Position numbers and translations under genes: made by a program
Notes under the pieces: generated by a model
Database searches by the model: none
What the model saw: only the letters and a program-made list of their open reading frames with translations
Told to the model about the DNA's origin: nothing
Assembly: GCF_011068285.1 (NCBI RefSeq)
Contig: NZ_CP049616.1
Span: 3,430,001-3,494,000, forward strand
Length of the DNA: 64,000 bases
Reading direction: 5' to 3'
Source of the DNA: Flagellimonas oceani
GTDB taxonomy: Bacteria; Bacteroidota; Bacteroidia; Flavobacteriales; Flavobacteriaceae
Shown here: piece after piece, positions 7,574 through 15,404 of the stretch
Layout of the letters: each line of letters begins with the position of its first letter
How positions within the stretch are numbered: the first letter of the stretch is position 1

Positions 7574-10012
7574 ATGCACCCTAAATCCAAAAATAGGTTC
7601 ACCCTAAAAATTGTATTGAGCTATGTTGCGCTGGGCATTCTTGCAACGCTGGCCGCATTCTTTATCTACAACGAGTTCAAAAGTTATACCTCTTCAAAAA
7701 ACAAGGACGAGAGCAACGAAAAGCTACTAAAGACCAATAGGCTGCTCACACAGCTTTACGATGCCGAAAACCTATCCAAGCTGGCCCTTCAGACCAAAAA
7801 ACCCAATGATTTAAAGTCCTACGCACAGAAAGTGGACTCGATTACCCAGTTCATAGATTCCCTAAAACCCTTGGTCCAAAAAAACTATAGCAACCAAAGT
7901 TCCAAATTGGACAGTGTACAAGAGTTGCTGAGCCAAAAGGTGTTCAACAACGCGGAATTGCGAAAACTTAAGGTAAGGAACGAAAACAACACTTCGTTGG
8001 ATTCGGTTTTAAAGGCTTTTCACGATATGGAAGTGGGCATGGGCAGAATAACCCCCGAAACATTCGCCCCTAATTTTGAAAAATTGTCCCCGGAAGCCAA
8101 AGAGTCCATACGGAGGTCCGTGGCCATCCTCAACAAAAATATTCCCAATGCCGATGGGAACTCGGACGCAAACAATATTGATTCCATTTTAGAGGTCTCC
8201 AAATCCATTCTGAACAAGGCCATTGCAGAAACGGCCTCCGCCGAGCGGACCGTGCTTCAAAAAGAGCTTGAAATTTATCGCACGGACCTTGAGCTTTCCC
8301 AAAAAATGAGGGGGATCTTGTCGGATTTTGAACAGGAAATGGCACAGAACACTTATTTGGACACCCTACAACGGGAAGAGGCTTTGAAAAAGAGTACACG
8401 ATTGGCAGGTGGGGCGGTAATCTTGGGGCTCATCATTGTAATCGTGTTTACTTTTATCATATCCAAGGATTATTGGAAAGTGCAAGAATATCGGGAACGG
8501 CTGGAAAGCGCCAAAAAATATTCGGAATCGCTTTTAAAAAGCAGGGAACAGCTCATATCGACCGTGAGCCACGACCTACGCACCCCTTTGAACACAATCG
8601 GTGGCTATTCCGACCTGATCGGACAAAGCGGATTGACCGACAAACAAACTGGCTACTTAAACAAAATACGATCGTCCTCCGACTATGTGGAAAAGCTGGT
8701 GAACGATTTGTTGGATTTTTCAAAATTGGAGGCTGGAAAAATCCAATTGGACAAAGTGCCTTTTGTTTTGTCACAATTAATTGAGGAAACTGCTATAAAT
8801 TTTGAGGAAATGCAATCCAAAAGCAAGGTTTCGCTACAATTGGAAATTGCCGAGGATTTAAGAACGCCCATCATCAACGATCCTTTTAGAATACGGCAAA
8901 TATTAACCAACCTTATTGGCAACGCCTTTAAATTTACCGATGAAGGCCGGGTCAAAGTTTCTGCTGCGGTGGTAGAGAAAAACAAGGGCACATGGGCTAG
9001 AATCGAGGTTGAGGATACGGGCATTGGAATACCTGCGGAAAAACAGGAAGATATTTTTCAAGAGTTTACCCAAGCGGGAACTTCCTCCCAAAAAAAGCGC
9101 GTAGGGTACGGTCTTGGTCTCACCATATCCAAAAAACTGACGGAACTGTTGGGAGGCTCTTTACGTTTGAAAAGTGAAGTGGACAAGGGAAGCACCTTTA
9201 CAATTGAGCTTCCCATTGAGTTCTCCGATATTCAAATCGAAGAGGAAGCTCCAAAAATTCCAGTTTTAATGCAGGATGGCCTACATGTTTTGGTCATTGA
9301 CGATGATGTAAATATGTTGAGCCTGATCGCCGAAGTATGCAAGACCCACAACATCAAAACAAATACGTTTACCTGTTTCAAAGATGTTGATCTTTCAAAA
9401 ATAGCACAGTTCGATGTGGTACTGACGGACATCCAAATGCCCACCGTGGATGGCTTTACCGTTCTGGAAAACATGAAGAATATGGGCTACCCTAAACCCA
9501 TAATAGCCATGACGGGGCAACAGATAGGGGATAAATCCGAATATTTGAGGATTGGTTTTACAGATGTGCTGCAAAAACCATTTAAGGCAGTTACCCTGTT
9601 GGAAGCGCTTCAAATTTCTGATGTTGTGCACGAACACAAAACAATTGTCCCGCCAGAATCCAAAATGTTCACTATTTCCAATATTTCTCCATTTTTAGAC
9701 GATTTTCAATCAATAAAAGAGGTTTTGGAGGTGTTTTTGGAGAATTCGAATAAAAATACCGAGCTTTTGTTTTCTGCCATTGGCAATGAGGATTATACCG
9801 ACATTAGGGCCACGTCCCATAAAATGCTGCCCATGTTCAGGCAATTGGAGGTGAGCGGTGCGATACAATTATTGGAGGTTTTGGAAACTATTTCCGATGA
9901 TGTAAAAGGAGAAAAAGTATTTGAAATTTTATCCGAGCTTCGGACTGTGCTGAACAGTCTTGATTATGAGGTCAGAAACTATTTGGCTACACATCCAACT
10001 GGTACTGATTAA
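7574..10012 (+). CDS. Hybrid histidine kinase with receiver and Hpt domains
   Basis: The 812-residue protein begins with a membrane segment (IVLSYVALGILATLAAFFI) followed by a long coiled sensory region of about 230 residues and a second membrane segment (AVILGLIIVIVFTFII). The HisKA domain has the phospho-acceptor His333 in STVSHDLRTPLN, and an HATPase domain follows with NLIGNAFKFTDEG and DTGIGIPAE. The receiver domain has acceptor Asp619 in VVLTDIQMP and Lys in LQKPF. A C-terminal Hpt domain has His749 in RATSHKML. This is a complete internal phosphorelay. Its 3' end overlaps the end of the convergent sigma-54 regulator by 26 bases; the pairing suggests that regulator is its output, an inference supported by position only. 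Confidence 0.94.
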   Translation: MHPKSKNRFTLKIVLSYVALGILATLAAFFIYNEFKSYTSSKNKDESNEKLLKTNRLLTQLYDAENLSKLALQTKKPNDLKSYAQKVDSITQFIDSLKPLVQKNYSNQSSKLDSVQELLSQKVFNNAELRKLKVRNENNTSLDSVLKAFHDMEVGMGRITPETFAPNFEKLSPEAKESIRRSVAILNKNIPNADGNSDANNIDSILEVSKSILNKAIAETASAERTVLQKELEIYRTDLELSQKMRGILSDFEQEMAQNTYLDTLQREEALKKSTRLAGGAVILGLIIVIVFTFIISKDYWKVQEYRERLESAKKYSESLLKSREQLISTVSHDLRTPLNTIGGYSDLIGQSGLTDKQTGYLNKIRSSSDYVEKLVNDLLDFSKLEAGKIQLDKVPFVLSQLIEETAINFEEMQSKSKVSLQLEIAEDLRTPIINDPFRIRQILTNLIGNAFKFTDEGRVKVSAAVVEKNKGTWARIEVEDTGIGIPAEKQEDIFQEFTQAGTSSQKKRVGYGLGLTISKKLTELLGGSLRLKSEVDKGSTFTIELPIEFSDIQIEEEAPKIPVLMQDGLHVLVIDDDVNMLSLIAEVCKTHNIKTNTFTCFKDVDLSKIAQFDVVLTDIQMPTVDGFTVLENMKNMGYPKPIIAMTGQQIGDKSEYLRIGFTDVLQKPFKAVTLLEALQISDVVHEHKTIVPPESKMFTISNISPFLDDFQSIKEVLEVFLENSNKNTELLFSAIGNEDYTDIRATSHKMLPMFRQLEVSGAIQLLEVLETISDDVKGEKVFEILSELRTVLNSLDYEVRNYLATHPTGTD

Positions 10013-11333
10013 TTTTATTGTACAGGGTCTTTCTGGTGATCTGTAACAATTTTGCCGCTTTGCTCTTGTTAAAGTTGGTTTGTTTTAAGGCATCCAGAAT
10101 ACGTTCCTTTTCAAAATCGCCCTTGGAAAAAACAAGCTCTTTATGATTACTGGCCCCATCCACTACCTCATCTGCCAAGGCAGTCGGGAGCATGGTTTCG
10201 GTATTGGAGAAAAGCACGGCCCTTTTGATCACATTTTTCATTTCCCTTAAATTTCCGGGCCAATCGTAATCCATCAAGATCCGTTTGGTCTCTTCAGAGA
10301 AATACAAGACATTCTTGTTCAATTCGGAATTGGACCTTGCCAGAAAATAATCCGCGAACAGGAGAATATCTTCCTTCCTGTCCCTTAACGATGGTACTTC
10401 TATGGAAAATTCATTGAGGCGGTGGTACAGATCCTCCCTAAAATCGCCTTCTTCCACCGCTTCGAGAAGGTTTTCGTTGGTGGCGGCGATGATTCGGATA
10501 TCCACAAGTATTTCCTGGGTACTTCCCACACGTTTTATTTTACGTTCTTGAATGGCCCGCAGCAATTGCACTTGGTGTTCGTAGGATAGATTCCCCACCT
10601 CGTCCAAAAAGAGCGTACCTCCATTGGCAGCTTCAAAATGGCCTTTTTTATCATCTATGGCCCCCGTGAAACTACCTTTTACGTGACCAAAAAACTCGCT
10701 TGTGGCAATTTCCTTGGGTATGGCCCCACAATCTACCGCAATAAATGGCTTATCGCTTCTATTGCTTGCCCTATGTATGGAGTTTGCGGTCACCTCCTTG
10801 CCGGTACCGCTTTCCCCGGTAAGTAGAACGGACATGTTCGTGGGCGCCACCAACTCTATGTACTGTTGTAGTTTTTTTGACTTTTCTCCCTGTCCTTTTA
10901 AAAACCCAACGGGTTTCCTTTCCGCTATTGGTGCCTTTTTTGGAGTCTTGTCATCGATTTTGGCCTCGATTACATCTGTGTTCAAGGCTTCCTTGATCAC
11001 TGCAAGTATTGCTTCGGGTGTAAACGGTTTGGAAATATAATCGAAAGCTCCTTTTTTAATGGCATTTACCGCAGTTTTGACCTCGGCATAACCGGTCATC
11101 AGGATCACCTGTGTTCTTGGAGAATCCCGTTTTACCTGTGGCAGCAATGTAACACCATTGCCCTTCGGCAGTCGTACATCGGACAGGATAATATCAAAAG
11201 TAGAGGAGGAAATAAGGTCTTCGGCCTCTTTGATGGAATAGCTTGTGGATACATCAAAACCGTTCTTTGCCAAAAACTTTTGAAGCATTTGGCAGAAGGC
11301 AGTATCGTCTTCAATGATTAGGATTTTGGGCAT
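9987..11333 (-). CDS. Sigma-54-dependent NtrC-family response regulator
   Basis: The 448-residue protein has three domains. Residues 1-120 are a receiver with Asp52 in IILSDVRLP and Lys102 in SKPF. The central AAA+ domain (about 140-375) has Walker A GESGTGKE, the sigma-54 contact loop GSFTGA (Ser in place of the first Ala of GAFTGA), Walker B GGTLFLDEVG and the arginine-finger region. The C-terminal Fis-type helix-turn-helix is KSKAAKLLQITRKTLYNKI. It remodels sigma-54 polymerase when phosphorylated. Its gene overlaps the convergent hybrid kinase and lies just downstream of a small secreted-protein gene that has a near-consensus sigma-54 promoter, so that gene is a probable target. Confidence 0.96.
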   Translation of the reverse strand: MPKILIIEDDTAFCQMLQKFLAKNGFDVSTSYSIKEAEDLISSSTFDIILSDVRLPKGNGVTLLPQVKRDSPRTQVILMTGYAEVKTAVNAIKKGAFDYISKPFTPEAILAVIKEALNTDVIEAKIDDKTPKKAPIAERKPVGFLKGQGEKSKKLQQYIELVAPTNMSVLLTGESGTGKEVTANSIHRASNRSDKPFIAVDCGAIPKEIATSEFFGHVKGSFTGAIDDKKGHFEAANGGTLFLDEVGNLSYEHQVQLLRAIQERKIKRVGSTQEILVDIRIIAATNENLLEAVEEGDFREDLYHRLNEFSIEVPSLRDRKEDILLFADYFLARSNSELNKNVLYFSEETKRILMDYDWPGNLREMKNVIKRAVLFSNTETMLPTALADEVVDGASNHKELVFSKGDFEKERILDALKQTNFNKSKAAKLLQITRKTLYNKINQYQLDV

Positions 11334-11397
11334 ATATCAGTTAACTAATATACGGCCCATACTTTTTTATGGATGGCTTTGTTCTTATAAAATTATC

Positions 11398-11430
11398 ACA
11401 AAAAAAAGGGCTGCACAATGCAACCCTTTT
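11398..11430 (-). terminator. Terminator after the PepSY-like gene
   Basis: On the minus strand GGGTTGCA pairs with TGCAGCCC (one G-U pair), followed by eight T. It separates the secreted-protein gene from the sigma-54 regulator gene. Confidence 0.85.
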
Positions 11431-11467
11431 CTTAACCAAACTAACTACTGTGGGATGATATATCTAA

Positions 11468-11770
11468 TTACATGTCAATCCAGTTCCCTTCAGCATCGGC
11501 ATATACAGTTCCTGTAGTACCGTCTTCAAGGGTAAGTTCCAATTTGTACTGGTCTTGATCGTTTTTGTATGCTTTATCGATTGTAGCAGAAGGATAATTG
11601 GTTTCTACTGCACTTGATACGGCAGATGGAAGGTCAGATACGTTGATCTCTTCAAAATCACCTACTACGATCTCGATTGCACTGTTATTTTCTAGTTGTG
11701 GAGTTTCAACATTGGCAAATGCTGTGATTCCTACAAATGATAGTACTGTTGCTAAAGCTAAATTTTTCAT
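11468..11770 (-). CDS. Small secreted PepSY-like protein
   Basis: A 100-residue protein with signal peptide MKNLALATVLSFVGITAFA and a mature part of about 80 residues with the beta/alpha pattern of PepSY-like (beta-lactamase-inhibitor-like) periplasmic proteins: VSDLPSAVSSAVETNYPSA, then YKLELTLEDGTTGTVYADAEG. In this family the helix followed by strands with a DG turn is typical; function is generally unknown. It has its own terminator and a near-consensus sigma-54 promoter at 11808-11823, placing it under the adjacent NtrC-family regulator. The family call is made from the pattern and is moderate. Confidence 0.8.
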   Translation of the reverse strand: MKNLALATVLSFVGITAFANVETPQLENNSAIEIVVGDFEEINVSDLPSAVSSAVETNYPSATIDKAYKNDQDQYKLELTLEDGTTGTVYADAEGNWIDM

Positions 11771-11807
11771 GGTATTTTAATTTTATTGTTAAACTTGCTT
11801 ATCTAAC

Positions 11808-11823
11808 TGAAAACATAGTGCCA
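11808..11823 (-). promoter_or_regulatory. Candidate sigma-54 (-24/-12) promoter
   Basis: The minus strand reads TGGCAC-TATGT-TTTCA against the consensus TGGCAC-N5-TTGCA: every defined base matches except the -12 G, which is T. The spacing is exact. The start codon of the secreted-protein gene is about 38 bases downstream, and the adjacent gene is a sigma-54 activator. Confidence 0.55.
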
Positions 11824-11944
11824 ATTCAAAGTTTTCATCAAAAATCAACATAAATAACTGAATATGAAAACGTTATGTTTTTGTGCCGTTTTTGGATAAT
11901 GTGTAAAACTGTGTAATACCGTAAACAAAGTGTGTAAAAATTAT

Positions 11945-11970
11945 ACAAAAAAGGCTGCCTAAGCAGCCTT
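11945..11970 (-). terminator. Terminator after the 41-residue membrane protein
   Basis: On the minus strand the perfect 8-bp stem AAGGCTGC/GCAGCCTT with loop TTAG is followed by a T-rich tail. Confidence 0.85.
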
Positions 11971-12049
11971 CCCTATTTGCCAATATATGGTCACAAGGAA
12001 AAAAGACCATGGTACAGATTGGCAGAAATGGACAATACATGGATAGTGT

Positions 12050-12175
12050 TTATATAGCATCATCCTGCTTTTTGATATGTTTATCCCTATTTCTGTTCTT
12101 AATATATGATATCAGTATATACAGAGCCAGCCCCAACGATACCAGATTAAGGAACAAGATTATTTTGTAAAACAT
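12050..12175 (-). CDS. Small single-span membrane protein, 41 residues
   Basis: The frame starts at ATG 12173-12175 and encodes MFYKIILFLNLVSLGLALYI followed by a short basic, then acidic cytoplasmic tail (KNRNRDKHIKKQDDAI). One 20-residue hydrophobic helix followed by positive charges gives a clear inside-facing C-terminus. A perfect terminator lies 80 bases downstream and another just upstream, so the frame sits in its own transcript slot. Codon use is ordinary for the window. It is not a family I recognise; its place beside a sigma-54 two-component module may be meaningful. Confidence 0.5.
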   Translation of the reverse strand: MFYKIILFLNLVSLGLALYILISYIKNRNRDKHIKKQDDAI

Positions 12176-12212
12176 AATTTATATGCCGTTGCCCTCCGTT
12201 TTGAACATTTAT

Positions 12213-12240
12213 GAAAAGAAAGCCGCACATAGTGCACGGC
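12213..12240 (-). terminator. Terminator-like hairpin
   Basis: On the minus strand GCC-GCAC pairs with GTGC-GGC across a two-base bulge, then TTTCTTTT. It would end a short transcript starting between here and about 12360, or act before the small membrane-protein frame. Confidence 0.6.
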
Positions 12241-12368
12241 CTCCTTACCAAATCAACCAACCTAGTTAAGACAACCCGCAAGGATTATCAAAATTTAATC
12301 ATGTCATCGAAAATAATTTCGAATCTACTTATTGGACACATCTTTTGATGACAGGTCACTTTTTTGAA

Positions 12369-12398
12369 CAAAAAAAACCGCTACTTTTTAGGTAGCGG
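12369..12398 (-). terminator. Terminator of the DUF4301 operon
   Basis: On the minus strand the perfect stem CCGCTAC/GTAGCGG is followed by eight T, 26 bases after the DUF4301 stop codon. Confidence 0.92.
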
Positions 12399-12423
12399 CC
12401 ATAATTATTTGGTTCTTAGATTT

Positions 12424-13962
12424 CTACGGCTGATGGGTAGGCTTTAAAAGATCGTTCACAGTTTTTACAGGATTAAAGGTCACCAAAGGCACCTCCACGA
12501 AAATGGTGTTCCAAAAAGCCATGGCCCCGTTCCAAAGTCCGGGAAGCTCCAACGCCTTCAGCTCTTTCCCCTCTTTGGTCTTACCGGTGATAAAGCCTTG
12601 TTTGGTGTCCACAAAATCCAAAAGGTTGAACTTTTTCCCTTTATGGTCCCGAACGCCGCATACTAGGTCTACAGGGTTAAAATGGGTAGCGTTTTGTAGT
12701 ATCGCTGCCTGATCTTTGTTCTCCATATCAATTTGGGCGGATTCAATGATCTGAAGGGATACGTTACCTTGGGAATCCTTTACCCAAAACGGACCGCCAC
12801 CGGGTTCGCCCTCGTTCTTTACCATACCACATATTCTGATGGGACGGTTGATTTTATCCTTCAAAATCGTTTTTTGTTCATCAACCCCAAAATCATCATA
12901 ATTTTTGGGCATACGGACATTAAGGTCTTTTTCCAAAAACAACTTGATTTCTTCTGCTTTTTCAATGGAAACATCGCCCTTTTCCAAAAGTTTGGCATAA
13001 GCGAACGCTTTGTCCTGAACTTTTTTAAGCACACCTGCCAACATTTTTTTACTGTTGGATACGGTCTCCAAGTCTTTATCGATGACCACATTATCTATAT
13101 TCTTGATGAAGATAATGTCGGCATCCTGATCGTTCAGGTTTTCAATAAGAGCGCCATGCCCTCCTGGACGGAACAAAATGGACCCATCGTTATTTTTAAA
13201 GGGCTTGTTCTCCATATCCACCGCAATGGTGTCCGTGGAAGGTTTTTGGTTTGAGTAGGAAACTTGAAATTTAGTGTCCGTGTTTTCAGAGACCTTTGGT
13301 CCCACCGATGCCTCTTCCTTGGCGAACATCTCATCATGCTGTTCCGACACGGTAAAATGAAGATTTGCCCTGCCCTTGGTCTTGGCATAGAGCGCTGCCT
13401 CCTTTAAATGCTCCTCGAAAGGCGTGGCAGTCCCTTCCTTATATTTATGAAAAGGCAAAAGGCCTTTGGGATAAAATCCATAGTTTAGGCCACTCTCGCT
13501 CAACATTTCCTCTACAAAAAGGTAGGCTTCCTCATCTTTGTTGGACGCCTTACCCTTAATTCGGGACATGATCAGATCGTAAAAAGGAAAATCCGAAAGG
13601 TTTTCGGTAAACTTTTTGGCATCGTTATCTCCAGTACGTTCTATGTATTCGGATAGTGTTTCTTTTGACGGGTCATAACTGTCCAAAAAATTGAACATGG
13701 CCTTGAACATCCGTGATGCCGCACCCGAAGCGGGCACAAACTTTAAAAGTTCAAGCTCCGTTCTGGTATCCTCAAAATATTGAAGCAGGTCCAACTGTTC
13801 CTTTTCGGAGAACCGAAGTATCCCGTTGCCGACCACAGCTGCCTGTGATAGTTGTACAAAAGGGATGCCTTCTTTAAATGTTTGTATTTGATTTGCTACT
13901 TTTTCTTTTGAAATTCCTTTGGAATCCAGTTGTTCCAAGTCTTTAGGACTTAATTCTATCAT
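12424..13962 (-). CDS. DUF4301 family protein
   Basis: A 512-residue cytoplasmic protein of the DUF4301 family, widespread in Bacteroidota and of unknown function. The N-terminal third has FVPASGAASRMFK, which resembles the nucleotide-binding loop of nucleotidyltransferases; this is suggestive only. No signal peptide or membrane segment is seen. The Met at 13962 (MIELSPKDLEQL) is chosen over a longer frame from 14022 because it matches the usual family start and overlaps the upstream kinase gene by 20 rather than 80 bases. It is the last gene of a tight operon with a NadR-type kinase, a PnuC-type transporter and a thiamine-binding family protein, so a role in vitamin or nucleotide salvage is inferred. 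Confidence 0.88.
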   Translation of the reverse strand: MIELSPKDLEQLDSKGISKEKVANQIQTFKEGIPFVQLSQAAVVGNGILRFSEKEQLDLLQYFEDTRTELELLKFVPASGAASRMFKAMFNFLDSYDPSKETLSEYIERTGDNDAKKFTENLSDFPFYDLIMSRIKGKASNKDEEAYLFVEEMLSESGLNYGFYPKGLLPFHKYKEGTATPFEEHLKEAALYAKTKGRANLHFTVSEQHDEMFAKEEASVGPKVSENTDTKFQVSYSNQKPSTDTIAVDMENKPFKNNDGSILFRPGGHGALIENLNDQDADIIFIKNIDNVVIDKDLETVSNSKKMLAGVLKKVQDKAFAYAKLLEKGDVSIEKAEEIKLFLEKDLNVRMPKNYDDFGVDEQKTILKDKINRPIRICGMVKNEGEPGGGPFWVKDSQGNVSLQIIESAQIDMENKDQAAILQNATHFNPVDLVCGVRDHKGKKFNLLDFVDTKQGFITGKTKEGKELKALELPGLWNGAMAFWNTIFVEVPLVTFNPVKTVNDLLKPTHQP

Positions 13963-14524
13963 GTTTTTGGAGAAGTTTATCAATGTGTTCGACTGCTGTG
14001 GAAAGCCTTGACGCTTTATCACCCCTTAAAATAACGAATTTCCTGTTATTTTTCTCCAAAGCTTCCTTGAAATACGCAAACATTCGTTCTCTTTCATCGG
14101 GTTTGTCCCGAAGATCGTCGGCGACCCAAGGTGTATCAATATAGGTCAAGAAATAAAGGTCGTACTTGTTTTTTAGGGCGTATTCTTCCAAAAGTGGGTC
14201 GCATGTACTGTTGTAATAGGCTTCCGAATACACTTTGGTCTCCAATAGATCAGTATCACAGATAAGTACATTATTGGCGCTTTTTGCCAATTGGTTCTCC
14301 AATTGCATCTGCCCATAGGCTATGGGCAACAAATCGTGTGGCGCACAGGTTTTCTGCTCCCTGTCCCATTTATCTTGAAGGTACTCCCTCGCATATTCGG
14401 GCACCCATTCCGTTTGGTAATGTTCGGCCAATTGTTTGGCAAGGGTAGTCTTACCTGTGGATTCAGGTCCAAATAGGACTACTTTTATGAGGTTTGAGGG
14501 CTGTTGCCCAAGTTTTTCTTCCAT
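13943..14524 (-). CDS. NadR-type P-loop kinase/ATPase
   Basis: The 193-residue protein matches the ribosylnicotinamide-kinase domain at the C-terminus of NadR: Walker A GPESTGKTTL near residue 20, YAREYL, the LICDTDLLET segment and DTPWVADDLRD. It lacks the N-terminal adenylyltransferase and DNA-binding parts of NadR. NadR kinase domains phosphorylate nicotinamide riboside and thereby trap it after entry by PnuC. Here the gene overlaps the PnuC-type gene by 40 bases, fitting a transporter-kinase pair. A thiamine-binding family gene in the same operon raises the alternative that the substrate is thiamine. The Met at 14524 is preferred to a longer frame from 14587. Confidence 0.88.
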   Translation of the reverse strand: MEEKLGQQPSNLIKVVLFGPESTGKTTLAKQLAEHYQTEWVPEYAREYLQDKWDREQKTCAPHDLLPIAYGQMQLENQLAKSANNVLICDTDLLETKVYSEAYYNSTCDPLLEEYALKNKYDLYFLTYIDTPWVADDLRDKPDERERMFAYFKEALEKNNRKFVILRGDKASRLSTAVEHIDKLLQKHDRIKS

Positions 14525-15120
14525 GCTAGATATCCCTGTACGGCTAGAACAGTAAAAATGAGGTATTGTAAAGAGAACATACCCCATCCTCTATAGGCAT
14601 ACAAAGGTACGGTAATTAAATCTCCCAATATCCAAAGGGTCCAGTTTTCCAGTTTTTTGTTGGCCATGTACCACATTGCCGTAAAGAAAATACCCGAGGT
14701 AAATATGTCCACGTAGTTGGTAGTCCCTATTTCTGCACCAAATGCCCTGTAAACACCGTAGGTGACCAACATGGTCAGTAGAAAAAAACCGATGCCCACC
14801 CATTTTTCTTTGGCATTCGTCCGGGTAATCTGGATCACGGGCTTTCTGTCATCCCTCCGTCTTGCCCAGTTCCACCATCCATAAATACTCATAATGGAAT
14901 AGTAGAAATTCATCATCATGTCCCCAAAAAGATTATCGACAAAAAAGATATAGGTCGTAATAACAGTAGCTACCAGACCTGTAGGATATACCAGAATATC
15001 TTCTTTTTTGGCGTAGACAACGCTGGCAATCCCAAAGAAAAAAGCGGTGGCCTCCAAAATAATGAGTGAGAACTCACGGTCTTCGTAGGGACCAAGGAAG
15101 AAATCAAAAATGGGGCTCAT
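14485..15120 (-). CDS. pnuC: PnuC/PnuT-type vitamin transporter
   Basis: The 211-residue inner-membrane protein has about seven hydrophobic segments and the PnuC-family signatures YPTGLVATVITTYIF, MNFYYSIMSIYGWWNW and the C-terminal WILGDLITVPLYAYRGW. PnuC proteins carry nicotinamide riboside by facilitated diffusion; close relatives (PnuT) carry thiamine and others riboflavin. Its operon partners are a NadR-like kinase downstream and a thiamine-binding family protein upstream (overlap 17 bases). With the TPP-riboswitch receptor 5 kb away, thiamine is at least as likely a substrate as nicotinamide riboside. The symbol reflects family only. Confidence 0.9.
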   Translation of the reverse strand: MSPIFDFFLGPYEDREFSLIILEATAFFFGIASVVYAKKEDILVYPTGLVATVITTYIFFVDNLFGDMMMNFYYSIMSIYGWWNWARRRDDRKPVIQITRTNAKEKWVGIGFFLLTMLVTYGVYRAFGAEIGTTNYVDIFTSGIFFTAMWYMANKKLENWTLWILGDLITVPLYAYRGWGMFSLQYLIFTVLAVQGYLAWKKNLGNSPQTS

Positions 15121-15364
15121 ACTCGCTTCTGTCGGATTTTGCCATTTTCATGGTCAGCACCACATGTTCCAAATTCTCAAAACTTTCCCTTATTTCGGAA
15201 TTGAGCAATTCCATTACCGCGTCGTAATCACCAAAAATCTGGGTACTCATTGGATTCTCCAAAACGGTAAGTCCAGAATCGCGCAGCTTTTTTATAAATG
15301 CAATGACCGGAGCTTCAAAATCGTCCTGTAGCGGGGATAGAGTCAGTTCAACAGATATCTTCAT
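15104..15364 (-). CDS. Thiamine-binding family protein (MTH1187/YkoF-like, DUF77)
   Basis: An 86-residue cytoplasmic protein with the ferredoxin-like pattern of the MTH1187/YkoF family: SVELTLSPLQDDFEAPVI, then LRDSGLTVLENPMSTQIFGD, and a C-terminal strand HVVLTMKM. Family members form oligomers, and YkoF binds thiamine or its pyrimidine; others have no known ligand. The start overlaps nothing and lies 40 bases after the phosphopantetheinyl transferase gene. It precedes the PnuC-type transporter with a 17-base overlap, so translation is probably coupled. Confidence 0.85.
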   Translation of the reverse strand: MKISVELTLSPLQDDFEAPVIAFIKKLRDSGLTVLENPMSTQIFGDYDAVMELLNSEIRESFENLEHVVLTMKMAKSDRSEYEPHF

Positions 15365-15404
15365 GGGGCAAATAGTTTCGTGGCAAAACTACAAAAAGGA
15401 ATCA

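Larger units (their letters stand above)
11771..12423. other. 653-base region between the PepSY-like gene and DUF4301
   Basis: The long gap holds the sigma-54-like promoter (11808-11823), three minus-strand terminators (11945-11970, 12213-12240, 12369-12398) and one small membrane-protein frame (12050-12175). Two terminators in a row on one strand imply at least two short minus-strand transcripts; the one ending at 12213 has no convincing coding frame. Confidence 0.6.

Noticed and set aside
12228..12246. Shine-Dalgarno-like AAGGAGG 9 bases before an ATG on the minus strand
   Set aside because: It is part of the arm of a terminator-like hairpin, the frame is only 23 codons, and Bacteroidota rarely use such sites (a known exception is the bS21 gene).
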